Positions 42,011 to 54,812 of a stretch of DNA of 64,000 nucleotides are shown here, piece after piece. Position 1 is the stretch's first letter. Every line of letters begins with the position of its first letter. A program made the translations under genes and the position numbers. Source of the DNA: MH13 sp042140245 (GTDB lineage Bacteria; Pseudomonadota; Alphaproteobacteria; Rhizobiales; MH13). A model generated the notes under the pieces. It did no database searches. It was given only the letters and a program-made list of their open reading frames with translations, and had not been told where the DNA came from. Location of the stretch: positions 1,178,001-1,242,000 of the forward strand of contig NZ_CP159483.1 in assembly GCF_042140245.1 (NCBI RefSeq), written 5' to 3'.

Positions 42011-42937
42011 ATGAGCACAGTGCAGGCTGATCAAGCCAAGATTGGCACGATGGTGCTGCCGGACGATTTGCAGGCCTACGCGTTCACTCGCGAAATCCTC
42101 AAAGGTCGCCACGGCGCGATCATTCACAAAACGCTGCAAGAGGATCTACGACGGATCGATTTCATCTCGTCCATGCCGTGCATTGGCTACTTGGTGAAAG
42201 GCACAGAGACCTTTCTCTGGGAGCAAGGGCGCATTGTTCTGGATGCAGGCTCGCTCATTGCATTGCCTGCGGGCTGGAAGCTGCAATCAGATTTTGTGTC
42301 CAACTCAGGTCCGTTGGAAGCGATACTGATCTTTTTCTCAGATGATTCAGTGGAGGCCTTTTTGCGGCACGTTGAATCGGAAGAGTTTTCTACAGCCGAA
42401 GCCGACCCTGTTCGGATCGACGTGAACCCACGCCTCACTGCCTTCATGGAGGGCGTGGTGGCGGTGTACGAGAATTTGGCGGTCGACGATCATCTTGTTC
42501 GAACCAAGCTGGTCGAGCTGCTGCACTTGCTGAGCAAGCTGCATGGTAGACAGCGTTTGCTTGCCATCTTGCAGCACGGGCGCAGCGTCATGCCATCTCG
42601 GAATCTCCATCACATTATGCAGCGGTATGGTGATCAGGATCTAACAGTTGCTGAGTTGGCCACATTGGCAGGCCGTTCGCCGGCATCGTTCAACCGTGAC
42701 TTTCATCGCACCTTTGGAACGTCTCCTGGCAAATGGATGCTTCAGAAAAGGATGGATCAAGCACGTGAGTTGCTGGTGTTGACCAATGACAGTGTCACGG
42801 ACATTGGGTTTGCTGTTCGGTACGAAAGCACCTCGCATTTCATCGAGCAATTCCGCCGTCACTTTGGCGAAACGCCGGTGCAGTTTCGTCGCCGAGCGAT
42901 GGTTTCGAACGATGCGGTTGCGGCAAACGCTAGATAG
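42011..42937 (+). CDS. AraC family transcriptional regulator
   Basis: A 308-residue regulator. The N-terminal 190 residues are a cupin-like effector domain (SLIALPAGWKLQSDFVSNSG). The C-terminal 100 hold two helix-turn-helix motifs: ELATLAGRSPASFNRDFHRT and DIGFAVRYESTSHFIEQFRR, ending in FGETPVQFRRR. The start ATG 42011 gives MSTVQADQAKIG. It most likely regulates the divergent ABM gene. Effector unknown. Confidence 0.9.
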   Translation: MSTVQADQAKIGTMVLPDDLQAYAFTREILKGRHGAIIHKTLQEDLRRIDFISSMPCIGYLVKGTETFLWEQGRIVLDAGSLIALPAGWKLQSDFVSNSGPLEAILIFFSDDSVEAFLRHVESEEFSTAEADPVRIDVNPRLTAFMEGVVAVYENLAVDDHLVRTKLVELLHLLSKLHGRQRLLAILQHGRSVMPSRNLHHIMQRYGDQDLTVAELATLAGRSPASFNRDFHRTFGTSPGKWMLQKRMDQARELLVLTNDSVTDIGFAVRYESTSHFIEQFRRHFGETPVQFRRRAMVSNDAVAANAR

Positions 42938-42956
42938 CTTTGGCGTATTGCTTTCA

Positions 42957-42994
42957 ATGCTCCACCCCAGCGCTATGGTGCTGGGGTGGAGCAT
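42957..42994. terminator. Perfect 15-bp inverted repeat between convergent genes
   Basis: ATGCTCCACCCCAGC and its exact reverse complement are separated by eight bases. It lies between the AraC stop (42937) and the end of the OmpA-family gene (43017). The stem is strong, but neither side has a T-run, so it could be a bidirectional transcript end or a 3' stabiliser. Confidence 0.6.
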
Positions 42995-43016
42995 CTGGTG
43001 ATGCCGGTGGTGTTGG

Positions 43017-44813
43017 CTACTTTGCTGAACTCAACAGTGGTGTGATGTTGCGGATTGTCACCCTCCGGTTCTGCTCCTCGGCGGCTTGAGTTTGCACTTT
43101 GAGGAAGCTCTCCCCATAGCCTTGAACGATGAGATTCTCCGGTGGAACGTCATAGTAGGCGACCAGAATGCGAGCGACGGTTTCCGCACGTCGGTCCGAC
43201 AGTGCAAGATTGGAGATATCCGATCCCACCGCATCGGTATGGCCTTCGACCAGAAGAAGAGTGGTCGGATCGCGATCAACCAAGGCGAGGGCCGCACGCG
43301 CGATATCTTCCAACAGTGGCACTTGGCTTTGCCTTACCGTTGCTTGTCCGGTTTCAAAGGTGATGGAGTCGAGGTCAACACGGCGGACCAGATCGCGTAC
43401 CCGCTCATTCTCGCGTACTTGGCGGAGTGTGAAGGTTTCTTCCATTTCCACCACTGGTGGTGCAGCGAACGTGTCGAAAATGACCTCGTAGTCTGCGCGT
43501 CGAGCCGGGACGATGTAACGCTCCCGCGGGATTTGCAGTTGCAGCGGCGGCAGGTCGCCGATGAAGATCTCACCGGGGTCGTCGAAGCCGCGGTTGTCGA
43601 TGAGCACCACTTCGCGTCCATCGCGACGGATTCGCGAGCGATAGAGAACAAACCCGCCCTCGTCACGGATCGTGATCACCTGCACGCCATTGTCGCGCGT
43701 GATCGTCTCTTGCGTGAGCCCGCTGTTCAAGCGTTCAACACGCACCTCTGCATCACCGTCACGCAGCAGACTGCTTTCGTCACGGCGCACGAAAAATTGC
43801 CCATCCTGCTCGACAATTAATCGATCACCTTGGTCTTCCACCACGCGTCCACCGAGAGCGGGGATGATTGCGCCGACAATAGCGCCAACGGCAGCCGCGC
43901 CAAGCAATTCGTTCCGCCGCTCGCGAGCCTCTTCGCGACGTTGTTCTTCTTGCGCGCGAATCGCTGCCGCCTGATCCTCTGTTGTCTCGTCCGGGATAAC
44001 GGTTGTTGCTGCTTCGGGATCTTCAACTGGCGTTGGTATTGTTTCCGCCAGTGTATCTGAGGGTTGGACTTCGGGGGTCTCTGTAGCGGCGTCTTCAGGG
44101 ATCGGATCCTCCGCCGGGACTTCTGAGGGCGTTTCTTGAGATGCCTCTTCGGTAGTCCCTTCCGTCGTCGACGTTTCGCTCTGTGCTGGCTCATCGCTTG
44201 GAGCCGGCTCCTCGGCTGCGAGGCTTTCTGTTGGCGTCTCATCGACGGACGCTGGCTCAGTAGTTTCAGCTTCTGCGGTCGGTTGAGCCTGCTCAGCATC
44301 TTGGGTTTCGGTTGTTTCAACCGGATCCGCCTCAACCTCAACCTCAACCTCAACTTCTGCGTTGGGAACGTCTGATCTAGGTTCGGAGGTTTCCGCTTCG
44401 GCCTGTGCCTCAGCCGGTTCCTGCTCAATTGGTGCGGGTTGGTTGTCGCTGGCTTGATTGTCCGGTGGGGGCGCTTCTTCAGCCGGTGTGTCGTCAGCAG
44501 GCGCCTCTTCGACCATGGTTTCCGCCTCTACAGCTGGTTCGCCAGCAGGAGGAGCCTCAGCTTCTGCTTCGACTGGTGCTTCAACTTCGGGCGCGGCTTC
44601 AGCCTCTGTCTCAACTTCCTGTTCAGCCGGTGCGGTATCCTCGGCTTTGGCTGGAGCTTCGAGGCAGGCAGGGTTTGCAGTGTCAACCAGACAATCAACA
44701 ACCTCTTCGGCCGTCTGAGCCTTCGCTAAGTTGTTCGGCGATGTCATGGCCAAGGCCAGCGCAATCGCTGTTGAGCTGCGAAACAGTTTGGTTCGGGTTG
44801 GGTGGGATTTCAT
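43017..44813 (-). CDS. OmpA family protein with long acidic disordered region
   Basis: A 598-residue exported protein from ATG 44813 (GAGGAA upstream). After the signal peptide (through SPNNLAKAQ) comes about 250 residues dominated by Glu, Ala, Pro, Thr and Gln (for example VEVEVEVEADPVE). A Gly/Ala hydrophobic stretch (LLGAAAVGAIVGAIIPALGG) follows, then a beta-rich domain. The C-terminal OmpA-like peptidoglycan-binding domain reads LLVEGHTDAVGSDISNLALS, then DRRAETVARILV. It should anchor an envelope structure to peptidoglycan, with the disordered acidic segment as spacer. It converges with the AraC gene. Confidence 0.9.
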   Translation of the reverse strand: MKSHPTRTKLFRSSTAIALALAMTSPNNLAKAQTAEEVVDCLVDTANPACLEAPAKAEDTAPAEQEVETEAEAAPEVEAPVEAEAEAPPAGEPAVEAETMVEEAPADDTPAEEAPPPDNQASDNQPAPIEQEPAEAQAEAETSEPRSDVPNAEVEVEVEVEADPVETTETQDAEQAQPTAEAETTEPASVDETPTESLAAEEPAPSDEPAQSETSTTEGTTEEASQETPSEVPAEDPIPEDAATETPEVQPSDTLAETIPTPVEDPEAATTVIPDETTEDQAAAIRAQEEQRREEARERRNELLGAAAVGAIVGAIIPALGGRVVEDQGDRLIVEQDGQFFVRRDESSLLRDGDAEVRVERLNSGLTQETITRDNGVQVITIRDEGGFVLYRSRIRRDGREVVLIDNRGFDDPGEIFIGDLPPLQLQIPRERYIVPARRADYEVIFDTFAAPPVVEMEETFTLRQVRENERVRDLVRRVDLDSITFETGQATVRQSQVPLLEDIARAALALVDRDPTTLLLVEGHTDAVGSDISNLALSDRRAETVARILVAYYDVPPENLIVQGYGESFLKVQTQAAEEQNRRVTIRNITPLLSSAK

Positions 44814-44981
44814 TCCAGGTTCCTCGCTTGGGTTTGCGCAGAATGCCCTCCTGTGCACCTGCCAAACGTTCAGCAGGTTTTATGGTTCCGTCACTTGGGC
44901 TTTGGCCCACGGGAGGAGCTGGAAGATGTGGATGGGAAACAAGGTGGTGGTGTGGCAGCCTGTTTGAGCAAATCACCGGTT

Positions 44982-45842
44982 TTATGTGCTGGTGATCTTC
45001 TCAAGCATGGCTGAGAAGTCTTTTCCCGCACCGCCATTCTCCACAAAGGCTTGGTAGAGTGCTCGGGCATGTTTGCCCATTGCCGTGTCCACGGCAGTAT
45101 CTTCAGCCGCTTGTTGGCTTAGCGTCAGGTCCTTGAGCATAAGATCGGCGGCGAAGCCTGGCTTGTAGTCGTTGTCGGCTGGGGTTTGCGGGCCAACCCC
45201 AGGAGCAGGACAGTATGTGGTCATCGACCAGCTCTGTCCTGATGAAGCGGAAACCACATCAAAGAGCGCTTGCCGGTTGAGACCTAACCCATCTGCTAGC
45301 GCGAAAGCCTCGCATGTGGCGATCATGGAAACACCCAGGATCATGTTGTTGCAGATCTTGGCGGCTTGGCCTGCACCATTCTCACCGCAATGAAATGTTT
45401 TCGCGCCCATGATGTCGAGCAGCGGTTTTGCGCAAGCAAAGGCTTTGTCGCTACCACCTGTCATGAAAGTGAGTGTGCCTGCCGCTGCGCCAGCCGTTCC
45501 GCCCGATACCGGAGCATCCAGCGCCATATGCCCGGCGGTGTGGATATCAGTGGCGGCCTCACGAGCGCTGGCGACATCCACTGTGGAGCAGTCCAAGAAC
45601 AAAGTGCCAGGCTGTGCGTGGGGGAGGGCAGTGCTTACCACGTCTCGCATGATCGCGCCGTTAGGCAGCATAGTGATGATGATGTCTGCTTGCCCAGCAA
45701 GGTCGGCGAGCGATGATGCTGGCTCCAGTGTGTCTGGTATGTTCGCGGATACATCGAATCCAACGACAGGGTGCCCGGCGACTGCCAAATTGATGGCCAT
45801 GGGCGCGCCCATATTGCCAAGGCCGATAAATCCGATGGTCAT
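44982..45842 (-). CDS. mmsB: 3-hydroxyisobutyrate dehydrogenase
   Basis: A 286-residue NAD-dependent dehydrogenase of the valine degradation pathway, which turns 3-hydroxyisobutyrate into methylmalonate semialdehyde. It has the N-terminal Rossmann motif GFIGLGNMGAPMAINL, the substrate loop DAPVSGGTAGAAAGTLTFM and the catalytic lysine in GAGQAAKICNNMILG. No other valine genes are nearby. A related 2-hydroxy-3-oxopropionate reductase (GarR) is possible; the SGGTAGA and KICNN motifs do not separate them fully, but the length and N-terminus favour MmsB. Confidence 0.88.
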   Translation of the reverse strand: MTIGFIGLGNMGAPMAINLAVAGHPVVGFDVSANIPDTLEPASSLADLAGQADIIITMLPNGAIMRDVVSTALPHAQPGTLFLDCSTVDVASAREAATDIHTAGHMALDAPVSGGTAGAAAGTLTFMTGGSDKAFACAKPLLDIMGAKTFHCGENGAGQAAKICNNMILGVSMIATCEAFALADGLGLNRQALFDVVSASSGQSWSMTTYCPAPGVGPQTPADNDYKPGFAADLMLKDLTLSQQAAEDTAVDTAMGKHARALYQAFVENGGAGKDFSAMLEKITST

Positions 45843-46094
45843 GTGAGTCCCCTTTTTTGATCCCGAGCGATGCGCAGTCTGCCCGTTTGGTGTGGCATGG
45901 CCTCGGGAGAGGTCACGTTAAGTCCCAAAGTGGGGTGATCAAAGCCTGCCAAAGGGTGTGGATGACATTTTTTTGACGTCTCTCCACAGGCCTCCTGTTG
46001 CGCAAAAGCCAGGGATTTCGGGCTCTTTGATGCCGTACCGAAGGGGACGTTTTTCCGGCTGGTCAAAAAGATGCATTTTTTTGAAAAAGGGTCG

Positions 46095-46124
46095 TTGACA
46101 GTGAAGAGGTCACCGCCCTATAAA
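46095..46124 (+). promoter_or_regulatory. rRNA operon promoter
   Basis: Consensus TTGACA (46095-46100) and TATAAA (46119-46124), 18 bases apart, about 350 bases before 16S. The start would be near 46131. A GC-rich CACCGCC element just precedes the -10 box, as in many alphaproteobacterial rRNA promoters. Confidence 0.85.
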
Positions 46125-46263
46125 CCGCAACACCGAGAGCGGAACGCCGCTGGCGACAGCTTCTTGCGCTCTTGAGGTTCTTCAGAAACGAAGACAACTT
46201 CGACCGTCCTGCGGGGCGGCTGAATTCGTTTCTGTCTCATCATATGGCTGGCGCCTCGATGAG

Positions 46264-46275
46264 GGTTCTTTGACA
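46264..46275 (+). promoter_or_regulatory. boxA-like antitermination element in the rRNA leader
   Basis: GGTTCTTTGACA resembles the bacterial rRNA boxA (TGCTCTTTAACA), followed by AAGTGAATAAAG as in Rhizobiales leaders. NusB/NusE binding to the RNA would allow antitermination across the operon. Confidence 0.6.
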
Positions 46276-46480
46276 AGTGAATAAAGAAAGAGAAACGTGG
46301 TCGGCGATGTTCTTGCGGATCGGCCCAAAAGGCTGATCGAAGAGTTTCGACAGACACGTTTTTAGAAGACACACCCGATGAGGTTTCGGTCTCATCACAG
46401 ACGGTGACGCTTTAAGCGGCGTCACGGTATGAAGTGTGTCCTCGTCAAGCGTGATTAAAGTCGGTTCAAAATCTCAAATT

Positions 46481-47975
<1,495 letters not shown>

Positions 47976-48141
47976 ATGATCTTGACCAGACAGCTTGTTG
48001 TTCGCAGCAAGTGAAGATCTTCAAGATCGCTTAGAACATAAGCAGCGCTGCTTGCAGCGACTGCATTTTGCAGAACATTGCCGCCTTCGTTTCTCTTTCT
48101 TGCCGAAGTAGCCAGCACACCGGTGTTGGCATTTGGGGTCC

Positions 48142-48218
<77 letters not shown>

Positions 48219-48372
48219 ACGTTCACATTCGCTTTGCGGATTGGACCAGCGCGGTAGCGAATGGCTTAGCCAATCGTGTGCGCTTATCAAGGACGGCGTT
48301 TGTGAGCGCCTTGCAAGTTGCTTCGCAACTCACTGTGCGCTCAACGTCGATTTTGCTTCGCAAAATCAACTA
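48219..48372 (+). other. Internal transcribed spacer between tRNA-Ile and tRNA-Ala
   Basis: A 154-base spacer with two hairpins sharing a GCTTCGC tip: AGTTGCTTCGCAACT (48316-48330) and GATTTTGCTTCGCAAAATC (48349-48367). These are probably processing or folding elements of the pre-rRNA; there is no gene. Confidence 0.55.
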
Positions 48373-48448
48373 GGGGCCATAGCTCAGCTGGGAGAGCACC
48401 TGCTTTGCAAGCAGGGGGTCGTCGGTTCGATCCCGACTGGCTCCACCA
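48373..48448 (+). tRNA. tRNA-Ala (TGC)
   Basis: A complete 76-base cloverleaf with acceptor GGGGCCA pairing TGGCTCC (one G-U), anticodon loop TTTGCAA (anticodon TGC) and encoded CCA. It is the second spacer tRNA of the rRNA operon. Confidence 0.98.
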
Positions 48449-48707
48449 GTTTTTCAACTCCAAATATCTGTCTTCGGCATACATCAATTGCGATCCCAAG
48501 TTCCGGGATTGCTTGTTCCTTTACATGGTGAAGAGACGATGTATCCAGGGCTAGCGTGCTCCTTAAACGTTAGCCACCGTGAGGGCCTGACCGCACTCAT
48601 CTGGGTATGATCGCGTGATTTTGGTCTAATATAATACTGTTCTTATTGCATACGTTTATCGTGCCCTGGTTATCCCCCGGGTGTGCGTGTGTATCGATAA
48701 TGAGAGC

Positions 48708-51424
<2,717 letters not shown>

Positions 51425-51551
51425 CTCATTACACCATACACATGTACGAATACGCGATGGTTTGGCGTTAGCTGCGCTGATAATCACTCACTGAACAGTT
51501 CCTGATCTACGGATCAGGTTATTGACCAAAATCACATCCCCATTCTTTGCC

Positions 51552-51670
51552 GGCCTGGTGGCTTGAGCAGGGAGCCTGCACCCGATCCCATCCCGAACTC
51601 GGACGTGAAACTCCCTAGCGCCGATGGTACTTTGTCTTAAGGCACGGGAGAGTAGGTCGTTGCCAGGCCT
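51552..51670 (+). rRNA. rrf: 5S ribosomal RNA
   Basis: About 119 bases. The terminal stem GGCCTGG pairs with CCAGGCC (51663-51669). The internal CCCGATCCCATCCCGAACTC and GGGAGAGTAGGTCG blocks are diagnostic. It follows 23S by about 127 bases. Confidence 0.97.
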
Positions 51671-51706
51671 GCAAAGAATGGGGTTATCGTCTCATCACTA
51701 TTCCTT

Positions 51707-51740
51707 AAAACCCGCTCTGGTTCGCCAGGGCGGGTTTTTT
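51707..51740 (+). terminator. Rho-independent terminator of the rRNA operon
   Basis: A 12-bp stem AACCCGCTCTGG/CCAGGGCGGGTT (one G-U pair) with a TTCG tetraloop runs into TTTTTTG. The initiator tRNA is thus not part of this transcript. Confidence 0.93.
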
Positions 51741-51935
51741 GTTTGGGCCTGGACGCTTCATGAGCAGTTGGCGTTCTCAACATTCCTGAAGCTACCGGTC
51801 ACAGTGAATCGCAGTGCGGCCAAAATGGAGAGGGAAGTGCTTCCCATCACGCGCTAACTACCTGCCTTATGGTATCCTCTGATCTGATTGTTGATAGCTG
51901 CCCTCTACAGCAGCGCTCGGACAGGTGAGGTTGTC

Positions 51936-52838
51936 ATGCTCCGTTTCATTGCCTCGTTCTTGTTGACTGCCGGTGCGACGATCCTCAGCGCCGTGGCCAT
52001 GGCGCAGGATGTAGCGGGCAGCGCCGACCATCCGCTTATTGGGCGATTCGACGGCAGCACCATCACGGCCTACGAGGCTTTGGCCTTCGATGAGGTTGCT
52101 GTCGCGCTGCAGCCGGAAGAGGTGATGATGGTCGAGGGTGTCGTGACGCGCTTGGCCTACACTTATCCTGAAGGCACGGCTCTGGTTCAGGTGACACGCA
52201 ATTTCGAGCAGCAGCTAGAAAACGAAGGGTTCTCGGTCAAGCTTTCTTGTTCGCAGGATGAATGCGGCGGGATGAGCTATGAGGTTGAACAATTTGGTAA
52301 TTCACCCTCTTGGGCGGACCGGTTCAACTATCGCTATGTGATGGGTACCCGGACCGGTGCGGATGGAATCGTCCACGCCACTTTTTTTGGCTCGGTGAAC
52401 AACGGCATCGTGCGTGCCGTCGTCACCGTGACCGAAGAGGAGGCAATGGCCTTTGAGATGGTGCCGGCCGAAGAGATGCAAAGCGCCATCTCTGAAACGG
52501 GACGGGTTGCGCTCTATGGCATTCAGTTCGCGTTAGACGACGCTACAATCCAACCGGAAAGCACACCAACGCTTGATGAGGTTGCCCGGTTTCTTAATGC
52601 CAACCAAGACCTGATGATTGTTATCGTTGGCCATACGGACAATCAGGGCACAATGCCGTACAATCTTGATCTATCAGCGCGCCGCGCGCAGGCTGTTCGC
52701 GATGCGTTGGTTCAGGACTATGCCATCAGTGCTGACCGGCTAAGCCATGCTGGAGCTGGTTTTCTGGCGCCTGTGGCAAGCAATGCCAGCGAAGATGGCC
52801 GTGCGCTCAACCGACGGGTTGAAATCATCGCGCGTTGA
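51936..52838 (+). CDS. OmpA family protein with N-terminal unknown domain
   Basis: A 300-residue exported protein. The ATG at 51936 has AGGTGAGG upstream and gives the signal peptide MLRFIASFLLTAGATILSAV, cleaved near AMAQ. Residues 25-195 form an unassigned beta-rich domain with one Cys pair (LSCSQDECGG). The C-terminal OmpA domain (about 200-300) has ALDDATIQPESTPTLDEVAR, VGHTDNQGTMPYNLDLSARR and NRRVEIIAR. It probably sits in the outer membrane or periplasm bound to peptidoglycan. It lies just after the rRNA terminator. Confidence 0.88.
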   Translation: MLRFIASFLLTAGATILSAVAMAQDVAGSADHPLIGRFDGSTITAYEALAFDEVAVALQPEEVMMVEGVVTRLAYTYPEGTALVQVTRNFEQQLENEGFSVKLSCSQDECGGMSYEVEQFGNSPSWADRFNYRYVMGTRTGADGIVHATFFGSVNNGIVRAVVTVTEEEAMAFEMVPAEEMQSAISETGRVALYGIQFALDDATIQPESTPTLDEVARFLNANQDLMIVIVGHTDNQGTMPYNLDLSARRAQAVRDALVQDYAISADRLSHAGAGFLAPVASNASEDGRALNRRVEIIAR

Positions 52839-53040
52839 CGCTGATCAGCGGGCGCTTCCTCCCACTGTACTAATCCCGAAGTCGGGCTCTGCTTGGTGAC
52901 ATTGTCACCGTCACCAGAACGTAACTGTGCAACCTGTTCGGCATTCGTTTCGCTCCCTCAAAAAGGGGCTGCGCGGTCTTTGCTTGTCTGGCGCTGGCTT
53001 AAACAAAGCGAGGCGATTGCATCTACCGGGAGGATGATCA

Positions 53041-54357
53041 ATGCTCGACAGACGACAGTTTCTTAGTGCCACCGCCCTTGCCGGTGTTATGGCTGGCGCC
53101 AGTGGATTGACTTGGCCATCAGCTGGCATCGCGCAGACTGCGCCAGTGTCGACCAATGCGCGCATTGTTATCATCGGGGCAGGTGCTGCCGGGACAGCTC
53201 TTGCCAATCGTTTGACTGGTCGCCTCGACGGCGCCGACATTACCATCATCGACCCGCGACCACGCCATCTCTATCAACCTGGCCTAACTTTGGTGGCAGC
53301 AGGTTTGAAGCCAGCCGATTATGTTGTTTCCAGCACAACCGACTGGTTGCCTTCTGGTGTAACATTGATCCCTGAAGCCGTTGCGGCGGTTGATGCTGAA
53401 GCGAAGACTGTTGCAACCGAAACCGGCCAAAGGTTTGATTATGATTGGCTGGTGTTGGCGCCTGGTCTGGTGCTTGATCATGATGCCATTGAAGGGTTTT
53501 CGCTCGATATGGTGGGCGAGAACGGCATTGGCGCGCTTTATGCCGGGCCTGAGTATGCCGCGCGAACGTGGCAGGCTGCCCAGAGCTTCATTGAAGAGGG
53601 AGGTACGGGCATCTTCACTCGACCGGCCACTGAAATGAAGTGTGCCGGCGCGCCACTCAAGCACACCTTCCTTATTGAAGATTTGGCTGAGAGGGCTGGC
53701 GATCGTTCGGCGATGAACTTTGTTTATGCTGCGCCTCAGGGTTCGCTGTTTGGCGTGCCTATTGTAGCCGAGAAAGTGCGCATGCTGTTTGGTGAGCGCG
53801 ATATCGCGCCGGTCCATGGATACACGCTGAAATCGGTGGATGCCGGACGCAAACGCGCCACGTTTGCTACTGCCAGCGGTGACGCCGAAATGGCCTATGA
53901 CTATCTGCACGTCATCCCGCCGCAACGCGCGCCGGACTTCGTGCTTGAGTCTGATCTTTCATGGGCCGATCGGTGGGTCGGTCAGGGTTGGGTTGAGGTT
54001 GACCCGGCAACACTCCAACACCGTCGTTATCCCACCGTCTTTGCTGTCGGTGATGTGGCCGGTGTCCCCAAAGGTAAGACCGCTGCCAGCGTAAAGTGGC
54101 AGGTTCCGGTGGTAGAAGACCATTTGGTGGCAGCCATTGAGGGGCGTGATGGAACCGAAGCTTATGATGGTTACACCTCATGCCCTCTGATCACTCGCGT
54201 GGGTCGGGCCATGTTGGTTGAGTTCGACTATCACAACAACCTCGTCCCATCGTTCCCTGGCGTCATTGCGCCGTTGGAAGAGCTTTGGATCAGCTGGTTG
54301 ATGAAGGAAGTGGCGCTGAAAGCCACCTACAATGCCATGCTGCGTGGACGGGCCTAA
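53041..54357 (+). CDS. Tat-exported NAD(P)/FAD oxidoreductase, sulfide:quinone reductase-like
   Basis: A 438-residue flavoprotein. The N-terminus LDRRQFLSATALAG is a Tat signal, so the folded enzyme is periplasmic. The FAD-binding GAGAAGTALANRL and the FAD ribityl motif VFAVGDVAG are intact. It has the family motif EMKCAGAPLK (C201) and SCPLITRVG (C381), the two redox cysteines of sulfide:quinone reductases; the third, near the middle of other types, is not seen. Sulfide or polysulfide oxidation to quinone is likely. It is 13 bases upstream of a small membrane protein gene. Alternative: flavocytochrome c sulfide dehydrogenase-like. Confidence 0.8.
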   Translation: MLDRRQFLSATALAGVMAGASGLTWPSAGIAQTAPVSTNARIVIIGAGAAGTALANRLTGRLDGADITIIDPRPRHLYQPGLTLVAAGLKPADYVVSSTTDWLPSGVTLIPEAVAAVDAEAKTVATETGQRFDYDWLVLAPGLVLDHDAIEGFSLDMVGENGIGALYAGPEYAARTWQAAQSFIEEGGTGIFTRPATEMKCAGAPLKHTFLIEDLAERAGDRSAMNFVYAAPQGSLFGVPIVAEKVRMLFGERDIAPVHGYTLKSVDAGRKRATFATASGDAEMAYDYLHVIPPQRAPDFVLESDLSWADRWVGQGWVEVDPATLQHRRYPTVFAVGDVAGVPKGKTAASVKWQVPVVEDHLVAAIEGRDGTEAYDGYTSCPLITRVGRAMLVEFDYHNNLVPSFPGVIAPLEELWISWLMKEVALKATYNAMLRGRA

Positions 54358-54370
54358 GGAGGACGGAACG

Positions 54371-54739
54371 ATGAAAGAACTCACTCTCGGCACACTGCTC
54401 GCAGTGTTTGAAGAAATTTTTGGCCGCGGTTTGTTTTGGGCCATGGTGGTTGTCGCGGCGCTGGTAACCCTTGCGTATCTGTTTGTGTTAATCCGTGACC
54501 GTTCGGTGAGCTGGAAGAAGTTTCTTTTGGCTCAGCTTTCCATGCCAGTTGGCGCCGTTGCTGCCGTGGTGTTCGTGCAAAGTGTGACCGACTCGTCATT
54601 CGCTGACCTTGGTGGCCCGGTGGATGTGATTATCCTGCTCGGTATTGCCGTGGTCGGTGCTGTTGGAATGGCAATCTTGGTTTACACGCTGGAAGCGCTA
54701 ATTGGCAGCCGCCGCACCGCTGACAGCCAGGCAGGGTGA
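54371..54739 (+). CDS. Small membrane protein, DUF5368-like
   Basis: A 122-residue protein from ATG 54371, following GGAGGACGG. Three hydrophobic segments (MVVVAALVTLAYLFVLI, LSMPVGAVAAVVFVQ and VIILLGIAVVGAVGMAILVY) alternate with short charged loops. The start MKELTLGTLLAVFEEIFGRG matches what I recall of the DUF5368 family, often seen beside SQR-like genes; the name is from memory. It may anchor the flavoprotein or pass electrons to the membrane; this is inferred from context. Confidence 0.65.
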   Translation: MKELTLGTLLAVFEEIFGRGLFWAMVVVAALVTLAYLFVLIRDRSVSWKKFLLAQLSMPVGAVAAVVFVQSVTDSSFADLGGPVDVIILLGIAVVGAVGMAILVYTLEALIGSRRTADSQAG

Positions 54740-54812
54740 TTGTGCTGTAGCACGATTGCAATTCAACACATTCTGCTGGAGATAGAGTGCTGACGTTCAT
54801 CTGAGTGCCAGC

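Larger units (their letters stand above)
45843..46480 (+). other. 638-base rRNA operon upstream region and leader
   Basis: No gene is supported; the short frames here are chance. The left part (45843-46090) holds the mmsB leader and AT-rich tracts (TTTTTTGACG and TTTTTTTGAAAAAGG), which could bind upstream activators. The rRNA promoter is at 46095, a boxA-like antitermination site is at 46264, and the remaining leader to 46480 is typical pre-16S spacer. Confidence 0.6.

Noticed and set aside
44405..44995. 196-residue forward frame opposite the acidic OmpA-family gene
   Set aside because: Its biased composition is the antisense image of the Glu/Ala/Pro codons of the real gene.
46118..46372. 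84-residue reverse frame in the rRNA leader
   Set aside because: It overlaps the rRNA promoter and boxA region and has no start signal; leader sequence gives chance frames.
48241..48531. Forward frames spanning tRNA-Ala and spacer
   Set aside because: They contain a complete tRNA and structured spacer, so they are not protein genes.
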